The notes beneath the pieces were generated by a model, which was not told the DNA's origin, searched no databases, and worked only from the letters and a program-made list of their open reading frames with translations. A stretch of 64,000 nt of DNA from Thermoflexus hugenholtzii JAD2 (GTDB lineage: Bacteria > Chloroflexota > Chloroflexia > Chloroflexales > Roseiflexaceae), in NCBI GenBank assembly GCA_945881915.1, contig CAMCVW010000015.1, forward strand, positions 1 to 64,000. The letters are read 5' to 3'. Of this stretch, positions 45,402 through 52,547 are shown in pieces. Made by a program: the position numbers and the translations under genes. Numbering within the stretch: the stretch's first letter is position 1; each line of letters begins with the position of its first letter.

Positions 45402-46145
45402 CTAGAGGTTCTCCGTCTTGTGGAATATTTCGGCCATGGGGAGGTTGAAGCGCTCACCCAACTCGACTGCCCAATCGCGCATGCGTTTGTCGAGCTCGGG
45501 ATTGACCGCGCCGACTTGGCTGGCGTGGGCGTGCAAGGCAGCCAGTTTTTGGTCGAATACTGCCGTGATGTCGATGGCGACATTCGGCATCGGCGTGCCC
45601 ACAATGTAGAATTCGGGAATCTTGTGTGGGAGCAAGCCTTCTTCGGTCATCAACTCGGGGAAGTCCCAGGGATTCTGCGCAGCCGGGTAGGCCGCAGCCA
45701 ACGTGGCAGTTCCCGCGGCGATGTGATCGGGGTGGTAGCGGGCGATGCCCAACGGCGTCCCCCAGAAGCGCTCGGGCGATTGGCAAATCAGACGCGTCGG
45801 CTTGTAGGTGCGCAGCACGCGGACGATGTCTTTGCGCAATTGCAGCGTCGGGTAGAGCCGGCCATCGGGGTAGTCGAGGTGGATGACACCTTTGAGCCCG
45901 AGGATTGCGCCGGCTTCGGCTTGTTCCTTTTTGCGCGTGTCGATGGTCACTTGGCGGGCTGCCAGGCTGAGGTCAGTGGCATCGTCGGATCCGCCTGCAG
46001 AGGCGTCGGTGATGACGCAGATGTAGGCGTCATAGCCTTCGTTCATCCAGGTGAGCAGTGCGCCAGTGCTGCTGAATTCGGCGTCATCGGGATGCGCCAT
46101 GATGGACATGCAGACGGGTTTGGGTGCGCTTGTCATGATTGTCAC
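45402..46145 (-). CDS. PIG-L family deacetylase
   Basis: A 247-residue zinc-dependent deacetylase of the PIG-L/LmbE family. The zinc site AHPDDAE near residues 17-23 and the distal HPDHIAAG near 146 are intact. Members remove acetyl groups from N-acetylglucosamine conjugates and similar amides. GTG at 46145 overlaps the mtnP stop (GTGA); an ATG at 46136 three codons in is an alternative, as neither has a strong ribosome site. It is the second gene of the mtnP operon. Confidence 0.85.
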   Translation of the reverse strand: MTIMTSAPKPVCMSIMAHPDDAEFSSTGALLTWMNEGYDAYICVITDASAGGSDDATDLSLAARQVTIDTRKKEQAEAGAILGLKGVIHLDYPDGRLYPTLQLRKDIVRVLRTYKPTRLICQSPERFWGTPLGIARYHPDHIAAGTATLAAAYPAAQNPWDFPELMTEEGLLPHKIPEFYIVGTPMPNVAIDITAVFDQKLAALHAHASQVGAVNPELDKRMRDWAVELGERFNLPMAEIFHKTENL

Positions 46146-47008
46146 TTCTGTAGGTATGGATCGAGGAGGAGCGCCAGCTCAGCCCGGCGATCAGCCGGAA
46201 TGACTGCAGGATTGGTCATAATCGCACTCGCCAGGGCACGATGGGCCGGGCTGTCGAAGCCCGTGCCGATCAGCGGCACGACGCGGCGGATGATGTCTTG
46301 GGCCATAGCCACATTTGCATGCATCGTGGCAACGACCGTCTCGACCGTGACGGCGTCGTGGGCGGGGTGCCAGCAGTCGTAGTCGGTCACACAGGCCAGC
46401 ATGGCATAGGCAATCTCGGCCTCGCGGGCGAGTTTGGCTTCGGGCAAGGCGGTCATACCGATGAGGTCAAAGCCGCGCCGGCGGTTCTCGTTGCTCTCGG
46501 CCAGGGTCGAAAACTGCGGCCCTTCCATGCACACATACGTCCCACCAACGTGGAACGCAGCGCCGGCAGCGGTCGCAGCAGCAGCCAGACGGTCGCTCAA
46601 GCCCGCATCGAAAGGCTTGTCAAACGCCACGTGCGCCACGATGCCATTGCCGAAAAACGTATTCGGCCGCATCCCCGTCGTTCGGTCGTAGAGCTGCGTG
46701 GGGATGACGATTTGTCCCGGCGCATAGTCGTCACGCAGACTGCCCACCGCGCTGACGGCGATGAGCGAACGGACGCCGAGCATGCGGAATCCGTAGATGT
46801 TTGCCCGTACGGGGACCTCCGTGGGTGTATAGCGATGCCCGACCCCGTGGCGTGGTAAAAATGCCACGCGTTGGCCGGCAATCGTCCCGATGACGTATGC
46901 ATCGCTGGGCGCACCGAACGGCGTCGTCAACTGCACCGTCTCGACATCGGTCAGCCCGGGCATACTGTACAGCCCACTGCCGCCGATGACACCAATAGTT
47001 GCCTTCAT
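46142..47008 (-). CDS. mtnP: S-methyl-5'-thioadenosine phosphorylase
   Basis: A 288-residue phosphorylase that splits methylthioadenosine into adenine and methylthioribose-1-phosphate. GVIGGSGLY (residues 6-14), PRHGVGHRYTP, SAVGSLRDDYAPGQIVIP, YVCMEGPQFST and TDYDCWH near 221 are MTAP signatures; the last favours MTAP over guanosine- or inosine-specific phosphorylases. ATG at 47008 has GAGGC ahead; the open frame upstream overlaps the divergent HMA gene and is not coding. It is the first gene of a four-gene operon. Confidence 0.92.
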   Translation of the reverse strand: MKATIGVIGGSGLYSMPGLTDVETVQLTTPFGAPSDAYVIGTIAGQRVAFLPRHGVGHRYTPTEVPVRANIYGFRMLGVRSLIAVSAVGSLRDDYAPGQIVIPTQLYDRTTGMRPNTFFGNGIVAHVAFDKPFDAGLSDRLAAAATAAGAAFHVGGTYVCMEGPQFSTLAESNENRRRGFDLIGMTALPEAKLAREAEIAYAMLACVTDYDCWHPAHDAVTVETVVATMHANVAMAQDIIRRVVPLIGTGFDSPAHRALASAIMTNPAVIPADRRAELALLLDPYLQK

Positions 47009-47029
47009 GCGTGCCTCATATATCCTGGA

Positions 47030-47058
47030 TTGACGTGAATGCAGCATCATTTTATACT
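47030..47058 (+). promoter_or_regulatory. Promoter of the HMA-domain gene
   Basis: TTGACG and TATACT with an ideal 17-base spacer, 35 bases before the ATG. Confidence 0.8.
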
Positions 47059-47092
47059 GAATCTGCAGTTCCATTTGGAACAGGAGAGAGAT

Positions 47093-47302
47093 ATGACCAC
47101 GACCACATACCACGTCGCCGGCATTTCGTGCGACCATTGCGTGCGTGCCATCACCAACGAAGTCAAAGACATCGCCGGGGTCAGCACGGTGACCGTCGAT
47201 ATCCCCACCAAAATCGTCACCATCGAGCACACCAACGTGTCTGCTCCGGTGCTGGTCGCGGCCATCAACGAGGCCGGCTTCGACGAGGTCGTGGCGCAGT
47301 AA
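47093..47302 (+). CDS. Heavy-metal-associated (CopZ-like) metallochaperone
   Basis: A 69-residue single-domain protein with the HMA fold pattern and metal site GISCDHC (cysteines at residues 12 and 15). Such proteins carry copper(I) to P-type ATPases; no ATPase is adjacent. ATG at 47093 follows AGGAG at a good distance, and a strong promoter precedes it. It is divergent from mtnP. Confidence 0.88.
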   Translation: MTTTTYHVAGISCDHCVRAITNEVKDIAGVSTVTVDIPTKIVTIEHTNVSAPVLVAAINEAGFDEVVAQ

Positions 47303-47584
47303 GGCGGTTGTTCAGGGAAAAGCGGGGGAGCGGCTATTGCCGCTCCCCCGTTTGCTGTCATAGTCCATGGTGTCGGCGAGGTTGGTCAGCGCCTTCTGGA
47401 GTGTGTGGGAGCATATCGTCAGTGGGCGCTCGGGCGCCGAGCTGGGAGTGCATTTTCGCACCGAACCAACCCCTGACCCGCCAAAGAGTGTCCGCCCAGA
47501 ACGACTGCCTGTGAAGCTGCGCTGCACCCAATCCCTGCAGCTGTCCCGCCGTGTGCGGGCGAAGCTTTTCCCCTGCTCTTCGTC
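47303..47584. other. GC-rich gap without recognised gene
   Basis: Apart from the hairpin at 47323-47353, this 280-base stretch has no open frame with a start signal on either strand. It contains several short inverted repeats. The minus-strand frame through CSHTLQKALTNLADT looks protein-like for about 25 residues but is not supported by a start or by conserved motifs. Confidence 0.5.
47323..47353 (+). terminator. Terminator of the HMA-domain gene
   Basis: A 12-bp stem (CGGGGGAGCGGC with its complement) and loop TATT followed by only three T, 20 bases after the stop. Confidence 0.7.
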
Positions 47585-48004
47585 CTACTCCGGCTGTATC
47601 GCCAAGGCCTGGGCAAATGCCAGCGTGTCATAGACCTGGGTAGTCATAACGGACTGCAGTATGGTCGGATCGAGGCGGGTGTATTGGTGTACGAGGATAG
47701 TGCGGAATTCCACCATGGTCAGCATGCTGCGGAGCATCGGTGTATCGATGATGCCTGCCTCGGCGAGCAACACAAAGCAATCTCGTGACTCTTTGGGGGA
47801 GCCCAAGCGGCGCAGGCGCACAACCCGATTGGCGATATCGATGCACGATTCACAGGCACGCTGGATGTTCATCGTGACGGCGTCTTGGGTCAGGTAATCC
47901 TGTGCAAACGGGATGTCCGACCGCTGGGTCAGATACGCTTCGATCTGCGCGATACAGCGCTCGATGGATGTGCGTTTGGCGAGGATGACGTCATCGACGT
48001 GCAT
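47585..48004 (-). CDS. hepT: HepT-like HEPN ribonuclease toxin
   Basis: A 139-residue all-helical HEPN-domain protein. The catalytic RNase motif is RTILVHQY near residues 108-115 (R-x4-H-x-Y), intact. In MntA-HepT (type VII) systems, HepT degrades RNA and MntA neutralises it by adding AMP to the tyrosine of this motif. ATG at 48004 has GGGAGG four bases upstream and overlaps the MntA gene by 14 bp. Confidence 0.85.
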   Translation of the reverse strand: MHVDDVILAKRTSIERCIAQIEAYLTQRSDIPFAQDYLTQDAVTMNIQRACESCIDIANRVVRLRRLGSPKESRDCFVLLAEAGIIDTPMLRSMLTMVEFRTILVHQYTRLDPTILQSVMTTQVYDTLAFAQALAIQPE

Positions 48005-48398
48005 AAAACCTCCCGGTTTGTAGGCCATGGGCGACAATGTCGGCACGTTCGCGATTGAAGTATTGATACGTTTTGATGATGACCAGTTCGTAGAGGTCGC
48101 TCTCGGTGCGTTGCGGGGCGGCGATGCGCCTCCCAGTGCTGATGACTTCATACTGCAATATGGTATCGACCTGACGCAGATTAACGAGGTCGATTGACCG
48201 ACCAGTTTTGAGCATCAGGTCGATGGTGAGTTCGTGCAACGCCGCAGTTGCGGTTTTGGCGATGTCAAAAGGGAGGACAACGGCGATGTCGATGTCGCTC
48301 GCGGGGCGCTCGTCGGCCGTGCCGAACGACCCAAACAGATAGATTGCTTGAGTCGTCGGGAATGCCTGCAGGATGTGTGTGACGAGTGTCTGTTCCAT
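47991..48398 (-). CDS. mntA: MntA-like nucleotidyltransferase antitoxin
   Basis: A 135-residue minimal nucleotidyltransferase with FGSFGTADERPASDIDIAV near residues 22-40 (GS-x10-DxD). It would AMPylate and silence the HepT toxin encoded just downstream. Start and stop overlap pattern (14 bp with hepT) is typical of the pair. It begins 10 bases after the guaB stop, so the module seems to ride on the guaB transcript. Confidence 0.85.
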   Translation of the reverse strand: MEQTLVTHILQAFPTTQAIYLFGSFGTADERPASDIDIAVVLPFDIAKTATAALHELTIDLMLKTGRSIDLVNLRQVDTILQYEVISTGRRIAAPQRTESDLYELVIIKTYQYFNRERADIVAHGLQTGRFYARR

Positions 48399-48408
48399 CG
48401 TTCCGCCG

Positions 48409-49884
48409 CTAGCGTTGGCCGTAATTGGGTGCCTCTTTGGTGACGGTGACGTCGTGTGGGTGTGACTCAGTCAGGCTGGCCATGCTGATGCGGTTGAAGC
48501 GTGCGTGCACACGCAAGTCTTGGATGGTCGCGGTCCCCACATACCCCATCCCGGCTTTGAGGCCGCCGACGAGTTGGTAGATGGTGTCGCCCACAGCGCC
48601 CTTGAACGGCACGCGGCCGACGATACCCTCGGCGACGAGCTTGCGACCCTCACGCGTGTTTTGGAAGTAGCGTTCCCCGCCGCCTTGCTGCATGGCATCA
48701 ATCGAACCCATGCCGCGATAGATTTTGTAGGAACGACCTTCGTAGAGGACCGTCTCGCCCGGACTTTCGTCCGTACCGGCGAACATCGAACCCATCATCA
48801 CAGAGTGTGCGCCGGCAGCGATGGCCTTGGTGATGTCGCCGCTATAGCGGATGCCGCCATCACCGATGACCGGGATGCCGAAGGTGTCGGCCACTTTGGC
48901 ACATTCCGATATTGCCGTAATCTGTGGCATGCCTGCGCCCGATACCACCCGCGTCGTGCAGATGCTGCCGGGGCCTTGGCCCACTTTGATGCCGTCGACG
49001 CCCCGTTCGCACAAGGCGCGGGCTGCTGCCGCCGTCGAAATATTGCCAACGATGAGTTGCATGTTCGGGAACTGTTCACGCACTTTTTCGACGCTGCGCA
49101 GCACACCACTCGAATGCCCATGTGCCGTATCGATGCACAATACATCGACGCCGACCTTGATGAGCGCTTCGGCGCGCGCCAGGAAGTCGCCGCTGACGCC
49201 GATAGCTGCGCCCACACGCAACCGACCCTGATCGTCTTTGCACGCATGCGGGTATTCGATTTGCTTCATGATGTCTTTGACGGTAATCATGCCCGACAAG
49301 CGGCCGTTGCGATCGACGACGAGGACTTTTTCGATGCGGTGTTTGTGAAGGAGTTCTTTGGCCTGCTCGAGGGTAGTCCCTTCGGGCACGGTGACCAAAT
49401 TTTCTCCGGTCATCAGCTCGCTGATGGGGCGGGTGCGGTCGGTCTCGAAGCGCAGGTCGCGGTTGGTCACAATACCGACCAAATCGCCGTTGGCGGTGGT
49501 GATGGGGATGCCCGAGATACGGTATTCGGCCATCATATCCAGCGCGTCGCCGACGGTGCGATCGTGATTCATGGTGATGGGGTCGGTAATCATCCCGTTT
49601 TCGGAGCGCTTGACCTTGCGGGCCATCTCGACCTGGTCGTCGATGGATAGGTTTTTGTGAATGATGCCGATCCCGCCCTCGCGGGCCATGGCAATTGCCA
49701 AGCGGTGTTCGGTGACGGTGTCCATAGCGGCACTCACCAGCGGTAGATTCATGCGAATGCCGCGGGTCAGCCAGGTGCTCACGTCGGTGGTCGAGGGCAA
49801 CACATCAGACGCGGCAGGTATGAGCAATACGTCGTCGAACGTCAATGCTTCACGGGCAAATTTGTCATCCCAATCGATGGTCAC
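48409..49884 (-). CDS. guaB: IMP dehydrogenase
   Basis: A 491-residue enzyme converting IMP to XMP, the committed step to GMP. The barrel start [11 protein letters not shown], a CBS-domain pair (about residues 90-200: [40 protein letters not shown]) and the catalytic loop GPGSICTTR near 305 are present, with RGMGSIDAM and the flap region behind. GTG at 49884 (MTIDWDDKF) has GGAGG five bases upstream; the ATG at 49902 lies ahead of that site. A strong promoter precedes it. Confidence 0.95.
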   Translation of the reverse strand: MTIDWDDKFAREALTFDDVLLIPAASDVLPSTTDVSTWLTRGIRMNLPLVSAAMDTVTEHRLAIAMAREGGIGIIHKNLSIDDQVEMARKVKRSENGMITDPITMNHDRTVGDALDMMAEYRISGIPITTANGDLVGIVTNRDLRFETDRTRPISELMTGENLVTVPEGTTLEQAKELLHKHRIEKVLVVDRNGRLSGMITVKDIMKQIEYPHACKDDQGRLRVGAAIGVSGDFLARAEALIKVGVDVLCIDTAHGHSSGVLRSVEKVREQFPNMQLIVGNISTAAAARALCERGVDGIKVGQGPGSICTTRVVSGAGMPQITAISECAKVADTFGIPVIGDGGIRYSGDITKAIAAGAHSVMMGSMFAGTDESPGETVLYEGRSYKIYRGMGSIDAMQQGGGERYFQNTREGRKLVAEGIVGRVPFKGAVGDTIYQLVGGLKAGMGYVGTATIQDLRVHARFNRISMASLTESHPHDVTVTKEAPNYGQR

Positions 49885-49926
49885 AACCGCCTCCAATACT
49901 CGCATCGGCCCAAAAATATTCTCATC

Positions 49927-49955
49927 ATCATACGACGAAGCCAAAAAAGCGTCAA
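49927..49955 (-). promoter_or_regulatory. Promoter of guaB-mntA-hepT
   Basis: On the minus strand TTGACG and TATGAT with a 17-base spacer, 43 bases before the GTG start. A heptanucleotide repeat lies immediately upstream. Confidence 0.75.
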
Positions 49956-49962
49956 TCGGAGG

Positions 49963-49994
49963 AATTATGAATTATGAATTATGAATTATGAATT
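49963..49994. repeat. Heptanucleotide tandem repeat AATTATG
   Basis: Four perfect AATTATG units plus AATT, directly upstream of the guaB promoter. The same heptamer forms a longer array at 55154. Confidence 0.95.
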
Positions 49995-50068
49995 GGCGTG
50001 AAGGATGGTTGTATACTTGCAGTATTACGTGAATGTGCAGGCTTGGTTCTATGCAAAGGACACAGGGA

Positions 50069-50515
50069 ATGACGCAGAATCTACCCGCAATGACGAAACA
50101 GCAGATTGATCAACTGACTTTGTTTCTCCCTGTATTTGAAGCACCGGGATTTACGCCATTCCTCCCGAAGGGCGAATACAACATGACATTGCCGTATGTC
50201 GAGGCAGTCATGCACTTCAGAGATGTGTATGTGCCGATTTGTGCATCGATACCACCATATGATCTGCTCCCCGAAGACAATGGGGACGTCGTTGCAGGAA
50301 TCACCATCTACCAGCAGTTCGCCACAATCGACGCGATGGAGCGTACAAGCGCCAATCAGATTCGTCGATTGCTGCGCGGCTGCACGCGTGGGGAGCATTT
50401 TGGCTTTGCGTCGACGGGCGATTTGATTGCCGCAGGCGTCATGGCCGCAGCACTCCGTCGCCTGCTTGAACTACGTCCAGACGCTCCCGATGGCGCAGAT
50501 GTGATGGTTGACTAG
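50069..50515 (+). CDS. DUF6508-like protein, paralogue 1
   Basis: A 148-residue soluble protein. Its outline, LTLFLPVFEAPGF near the N-terminus and TSANQIRRLLRGCTRGEHFGF followed by AALRRLLEL near the C-terminus, resembles the DUF6508 family, which has no known function. ATG at 50069 is chosen because the resulting N-terminus (seven residues, then MTKQQID) matches paralogue 2 exactly in length; AAAGGA stands 9 bases upstream. It is followed 63 bases later by the paralogue. The family assignment is by eye. Confidence 0.65.
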   Translation: MTQNLPAMTKQQIDQLTLFLPVFEAPGFTPFLPKGEYNMTLPYVEAVMHFRDVYVPICASIPPYDLLPEDNGDVVAGITIYQQFATIDAMERTSANQIRRLLRGCTRGEHFGFASTGDLIAAGVMAAALRRLLELRPDAPDGADVMVD

Positions 50516-50578
50516 TCTGAATCTCTGGCTCGCGTCGCAGGTCGACGGAAGCGTTCCCGCACCACACAGGAGCATACG

Positions 50579-51001
50579 ATGCACGAAGTTCCCCCACCCA
50601 TGACCAAACAGCAGATTGATGCACTCACCCCGTTCCTCGCCATTTTCACCCAGCCTGGCTACCGCCCGTATCTGCCAGAGGCCGAGATGACCATGGCGCT
50701 CCCTGATCCGCCTGAAGTGGAATCATTCCGAAACATCTACCTGGATGTGTGCCAGGATGTCGCGCCTGCCGGTGCACTCGCTGGGGATCCTCCTGGGCTC
50801 GATCCGACGGAGCTCTACATGCACTATTCGAACCCCGAAGCAATGGCAACGGCGAGCGCCAATCAAATCCGACGCTTCCTGCTGGTCACGTATCGAGGCG
50901 ACTATCACGGGTTTTTGGCGACGGCCAACAAAATCGCCTCGGGGGTCATTCCCGCGGCGTTGCAGCGACTGCTGGAATTACGTGCTGACGCACCGGATTG
51001 A
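50579..51001 (+). CDS. DUF6508-like protein, paralogue 2
   Basis: A 140-residue protein paralogous to the preceding gene: both share MTKQQID, a diverged middle, SANQIRR, and a closing RLLELR.DAPD. The middle third differs strongly (LDPTELYMHYSNPEAMAT versus GITIYQQFATIDAMERT). AGGAG precedes ATG at 50579. The next small gene starts 28 bases after the stop, so the run looks like one transcript. Confidence 0.65.
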   Translation: MHEVPPPMTKQQIDALTPFLAIFTQPGYRPYLPEAEMTMALPDPPEVESFRNIYLDVCQDVAPAGALAGDPPGLDPTELYMHYSNPEAMATASANQIRRFLLVTYRGDYHGFLATANKIASGVIPAALQRLLELRADAPD

Positions 51002-51029
51002 GAAATCAGAGATCAGAAAGGAAAACCAC

Positions 51030-51332
51030 ATGACACAAGACGGTAACAAAGAGCTCCAACTCGTGATTGAGAAAACGACCGGACGATACATTGATGCATC
51101 GATTAACGCGGCTGGGTCGCTGTATATTACTGGCGTTGATGATGGCCCGCTAACCAGTGCGTTCTTTGGCAAAAGTGACTATGAGTACTGCATCACCATC
51201 GAGGCACAGCACAAAGATTTGCTGCTGCTCCACCTCATCAAGGCGCTACATGGACATGACGCTGCAATCACCTCGGCGCTCATGACAATCGCCAAAGAGA
51301 ATGGGATTCCCTACAGTTTCGCATCGTACTAA
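51030..51332 (+). CDS. Small acidic protein, paralogue pair member 1
   Basis: A 100-residue protein of unrecognised family. The sequence GSLYITGVDDGPLTSAFFGKSDYEYCITIEAQHKDLLLLHLIKAL shows a beta-rich N-terminal half with a conserved FFG.SDYEY core and a helical C-terminal half. It recalls small proteins near toxin modules in other bacteria, but a function cannot be assigned. AAAGGA precedes ATG at 51030. A diverged copy follows at 51489. Confidence 0.65.
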   Translation: MTQDGNKELQLVIEKTTGRYIDASINAAGSLYITGVDDGPLTSAFFGKSDYEYCITIEAQHKDLLLLHLIKALHGHDAAITSALMTIAKENGIPYSFASY

Positions 51333-51488
51333 TCAGGAATCTGTTGTGTTGGGTCATGAGTACATTCCGGACGGAGAAGAATGAACTGCTTCCGGTGAAT
51401 TGTTGATTGCAATGCTGTATGTAATGGAACTTTTTGACCAAATCAAGCGTCTGGATAGTGTTCCCCTCAATCAAGAAAGGATACTCCG

Positions 51489-51800
51489 ATGGCTGAAGAA
51501 ACACCACAACGGAAGCATCTGGCTATTGAGCACACGAACGGACGGAACTCTCGCGACATTGATGCATATATCAACGAAAACGGTGATCTCTACATTTACG
51601 GCTACGACTGCGGCCCAGTTACCTCGGATTTTTTCGGCAGCAGCGACTACGAATACCATTTGACTATCAAAGCAGCAGACAAAGACATGATTTTGTTGCA
51701 CGTGCTCAAAGCATTACACAACAACCCAGAGGCAATTAGTTCCCGGTTAATGGATATCGCGCGTGAAAACAACATCAACTATGGTTTTCACTCTTTTTAG
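51489..51800 (+). CDS. Small acidic protein, paralogue pair member 2
   Basis: A 103-residue paralogue of the preceding gene: GDLYIYGYDCGPVTSDFFGSSDYEYHLTIKAADKDMILLHVLKALH aligns along its whole length, as does the C-terminal DIARENNINYGFHSF with TIAKENGIPYSFASY. AAAGGA precedes ATG at 51489. The 156 bases between the two copies hold no other gene. A palindromic terminator follows. Confidence 0.65.
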   Translation: MAEETPQRKHLAIEHTNGRNSRDIDAYINENGDLYIYGYDCGPVTSDFFGSSDYEYHLTIKAADKDMILLHVLKALHNNPEAISSRLMDIARENNINYGFHSF

Positions 51801-51826
51801 TCGGTGTGCGAACCACCGGTTTTCGG

Positions 51827-51852
51827 GCGGGGCTTTTTGCAAAAAGCCCCGC
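51827..51852 (+). terminator. Palindromic terminator of the small-paralogue cluster
   Basis: A perfect 26-base palindrome, GCGGGGCTTTTTG and its complement, 27 bases after the last small gene. Closely related palindromes lie at 63114 and 42464. Confidence 0.75.
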
Positions 51853-51919
51853 TCTCCTGTACCTCTGCCATACGATATTCCGAACCCGTCCCCCCACCTA
51901 CATAACATGCCTCCTCCAA

Positions 51920-52008
51920 CCGTGAATGCAAGCCGCGGAATCTGCGGGCGAGGTACCCCGCTTCGCGGGGCATGACGACCTCGCCCTTGTTCACCGTCAC
52001 GGTCATCG
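51920..52008. repeat. 89-bp direct repeat, copy 1
   Basis: Differs from 52324-52412 at one base. Inside it a hairpin ACCCCGC TTC GCGGGGC is enclosed by the arms GCGAGGT and ACCTCGC, so the unit folds on itself like bacterial intergenic palindromic elements. Confidence 0.95.
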
Positions 52009-52060
52009 CATCCTACCCGTCCCATCCATCCGTCATGGCATGCCTCACAACTCCCCGTCT

Positions 52061-52114
52061 TGGTATGCCGACTCTCGCTGCAACCGCGCTCCAGATAATC
52101 CTGTCGGCATGCCA
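52061..52114. repeat. Stem-loop with 30-base loop (first)
   Basis: TGGTATGCCGAC (52061-52072) pairs with GTCGGCATGCCA (52103-52114), 12 positions with one T/G wobble, leaving a 30-base loop. Confidence 0.7.
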
Positions 52115-52240
52115 TCTTCTGCAGATGCACTGCATGTTGCCGGGTAGGCCACAGCATGCTGCTCCCATCCACCACTATTCTTCATGTACAGGTATCAGTT
52201 GCTGCGTCGCCGGGCGTACAATCACTGCATCTTATACACG

Positions 52241-52296
52241 ATTCCATGCTCCGTGATGGTGTGTCCAAAATGGAGTTGTCGATCGGAGCATGGAAT
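52241..52296. repeat. Stem-loop with 30-base loop (second)
   Basis: ATTCCATGCTCCG (52241-52253) pairs perfectly with CGGAGCATGGAAT (52284-52296), again with a 30-base loop. The stem sequence is unrelated to the first, but the size is the same. Confidence 0.75.
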
Positions 52297-52323
52297 GACG
52301 GTTGGGATGGGTTGGGCGCTCCC

Positions 52324-52412
52324 CCGTGAATGCAAGCCGCGGAATCTGCGGGCGAGGTACCCCGCTTCGCGGGGCATGACGACCTCGCCCTTGTTCACCG
52401 TCACCGTCATCG
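52324..52412. repeat. 89-bp direct repeat, copy 2
   Basis: Matches 51920-52008 at 88 of 89 positions. The two copies enclose 315 bases that contain both 30-base-loop stem-loops. Confidence 0.95.
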
Positions 52413-52517
52413 AAGCCCACACACTATTTTTCACACCTGCGAATTCACTGAAACATGCTCAACCAAGGCGACACCTATGCATCCACGAACAACTCAAAGA
52501 AACCATCGCCCGCAGCC

Positions 52518-52542
52518 AACTGAAAACTGAAAACTGAAAACT
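52518..52542. repeat. Heptanucleotide tandem repeat AACTGAA
   Basis: Three AACTGAA units plus AACT, six bases before the stop of the convergent DUF5107 gene. Confidence 0.93.
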
Positions 52543-52547
52543 ACTAT

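Larger units (their letters stand above)
51853..52547. other. Non-coding repeat region
   Basis: About 700 bases without a supported gene. It holds an 89-bp direct repeat (51920 and 52324), two stem-loops each with 12-13-bp stems and 30-base loops, and a heptanucleotide repeat at its end. Open frames across it on either strand lack start signals and follow the repeats, so they are not taken as genes. Confidence 0.8.

Noticed and set aside
44982-46382. Long plus-strand frame opposite the MFS, PIG-L and mtnP genes
   Set aside because: It crosses three convincing minus-strand genes and their junctions, and is a composition shadow.
47312-47527. Minus-strand 71-codon frame
   Set aside because: No start signal, overlaps a terminator, and only a short stretch looks protein-like.
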